Positions 51,865 through 52,802 of a stretch of DNA of 52,802 nucleotides are shown here, piece by piece (positions within the stretch are counted from its first letter, which is position 1; every line of letters begins with the position of its first letter). The stretch comes from an uncultured Pelagibacteraceae bacterium (GTDB lineage Bacteria > Pseudomonadota > Alphaproteobacteria > Pelagibacterales > Pelagibacteraceae): assembly GCA_902573465.1 (NCBI GenBank), contig CACGJX010000001.1, forward strand, positions 1-52,802, in the 5' to 3' direction. The notes under the pieces were generated by a model, which ran no database searches, was not told where the DNA came from, and saw only the letters and a program-made list of their open reading frames with translations. The position numbers and the translations under genes are program-made.

Positions 51865-52802
51865 ATGGAAAACTTTGATTTTATAATTTTAGGAGCTGGA
51901 TCTGCTGGATGTGTTTTGGCTAATAGATTATCTGAAAATCCAAAAAATAAAGTTCTCTTAATTGAGGCTGGCGGTAAAGATAATTATCCTTGGATACACA
52001 TACCAGTTGGTTATTTTAAAACTATGCATAATCCTTCAGTTGATTGGTGTTACAAAACTGAACCTGATGAAACAATGAATAATCGATCAATTCGTTATCC
52101 TAGAGGAAAAACTTTAGGAGGAAGCTCAGCTATTAATGGCTTGCTATATATAAGAGGCCAAAGTAGAGATTATGACGTTTGGCGTCAACTGGGTAATACT
52201 GGTTGGGGTTGGGATGATGTCCTACCTTACTTTATCAAAGCTGAGGATCAAGAACGTGGTAAAAATGATTACCATGGTGTTGGAGGGCCTTTGTCTGTTT
52301 CAGATCAAAGAATTCAATTACCACTATTAAATGAATTTCAAAATGCAGCAGAAGAATTTGGTATTCCAAAAACGAGAGATTTTAATACTGGTGATAATCA
52401 TGGGTGTGGATACTTTCAAGTAACCGAGAAAGATGGATTTAGGTGTAGTACTGCAGTTGGATATTTAAACCCAATTAAAAATAGAAAAAATTTAAAGATT
52501 ATTACTCATGCTCATGTAAAAAAAATAAATTTCGAAAATAAAACTGCTAAAAATATTGAGTACTGGCAAGAAAATGCTCTGAAAAAGGTTGCAGCTAACA
52601 AAGAAATAATACTCTCATCTGGGTCAATTGGATCACCTCAGATTTTGCAAACTTCAGGGATAGGAAATTCAGAAAAATTAAAAGACCTTGGTGTAACTAT
52701 GGTGCATGAACTAAAGGGAGTTGGAGAAAATTTACAAGATCATTTAATGTTCAGACCAATTTACAAAGTAAATGGACTTAAATCATTAAATAAAAAAGTT
52801 AA
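51865..52802 (+). CDS. GMC family oxidoreductase (choline/alcohol dehydrogenase-like), partial
   Basis: The first 312 codons of a gene that runs past the right edge (usual length about 530). The N-terminal FAD-binding loop is FIILGAGSAGCVLANRL (6-22), GMC signature 1 is RGKTLGGSSAINGLLYIRG, and signature 2 is SSGSIGSPQILQTSGIG. These flavoenzymes oxidise alcohol groups of choline, sugars or aromatic and aliphatic alcohols. It is divergent from the TakP-type TRAP operon (133 bp apart), so the product may be linked to that transporter's substrate. The catalytic C-terminal His lies outside the window, so specificity cannot be judged. Confidence 0.9.
   Translation, partial: MENFDFIILGAGSAGCVLANRLSENPKNKVLLIEAGGKDNYPWIHIPVGYFKTMHNPSVDWCYKTEPDETMNNRSIRYPRGKTLGGSSAINGLLYIRGQSRDYDVWRQLGNTGWGWDDVLPYFIKAEDQERGKNDYHGVGGPLSVSDQRIQLPLLNEFQNAAEEFGIPKTRDFNTGDNHGCGYFQVTEKDGFRCSTAVGYLNPIKNRKNLKIITHAHVKKINFENKTAKNIEYWQENALKKVAANKEIILSSGSIGSPQILQTSGIGNSEKLKDLGVTMVHELKGVGENLQDHLMFRPIYKVNGLKSLNKKV

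Noticed and set aside
1..52802. CRISPR arrays, insertion sequences, prophage, integrase, toxin-antitoxin pairs
   Set aside because: No spaced direct repeats, transposase or integrase motifs, or typical small paired toxin genes were seen on either strand.

Overview
The window is a gene-dense, very AT-rich stretch of an alphaproteobacterial chromosome. Genes overlap or abut, non-coding gaps are tiny, and the content is a conserved housekeeping block broken by TRAP-transporter catabolic genes. This fits the SAR11 clade (Candidatus Pelagibacter or a close relative). The assignment rests on base composition, streamlining, gene order and protein style; no 16S gene is present. There is no insertion sequence, phage, CRISPR array or origin, and no gene-free stretch longer than about 135 bp.

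Layout from left to right. (1) 1-2369, minus strand: rpsB-tsf-frr-uppS translation and cell-wall cluster with a structured rpsB leader; pyrH, normally between tsf and frr, is absent. (2) 2378-26077, minus strand: an unbroken run of 22 genes from nuoA to dnaE. It holds all 14 complex I genes, then a short biotin ligase (birA), coaX, RNase J, a DUF1467 protein, proS, lolC, lolD and dnaE. No internal gap exceeds 10 bp. The only strong promoter seen is ahead of nuoA, and it carries a Fur-like palindrome. (3) 26184-26350: tRNA-Asp and tRNA-Val behind a strong promoter. (4) 26457-36545: a 10-kb catabolic island holding a serine/alanine-glyoxylate aminotransferase, a divergent pair (enolase-superfamily dehydratase and fused FAD/Fe-S 2-hydroxyacid dehydrogenase), and an operon dctP-dctQ-dctM-crotonase-CoA transferase. 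It lies between lon and the tRNA pair, where alphaproteobacteria usually have hupB or nothing. (5) 36668-42613: lon, clpX, clpP, tig and tRNA-Leu, the protein quality-control block. (6) 42703-46378: small genes on both strands (DUF1289, a histidine phosphatase, family 5 uracil-DNA glycosylase, ybgC, DUF3047), including four proteins under 60 residues. (7) 46375-51731: a TakP-type TRAP transporter, an NCS1-family permease and a short-chain dehydrogenase in one operon, divergent from a GMC oxidoreductase cut by the window end.

Functionally the window joins respiration (complex I), replication, translation and proteolysis with two substrate-uptake and oxidation modules. The TRAP modules share one design: each binding-protein gene is followed by a strong hairpin before the membrane-subunit genes, probably so that binding protein is made in excess. 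The least explained items are the 10-kb island and its substrate, the possible iron-type operator in the nuo promoter, and several very small genes.
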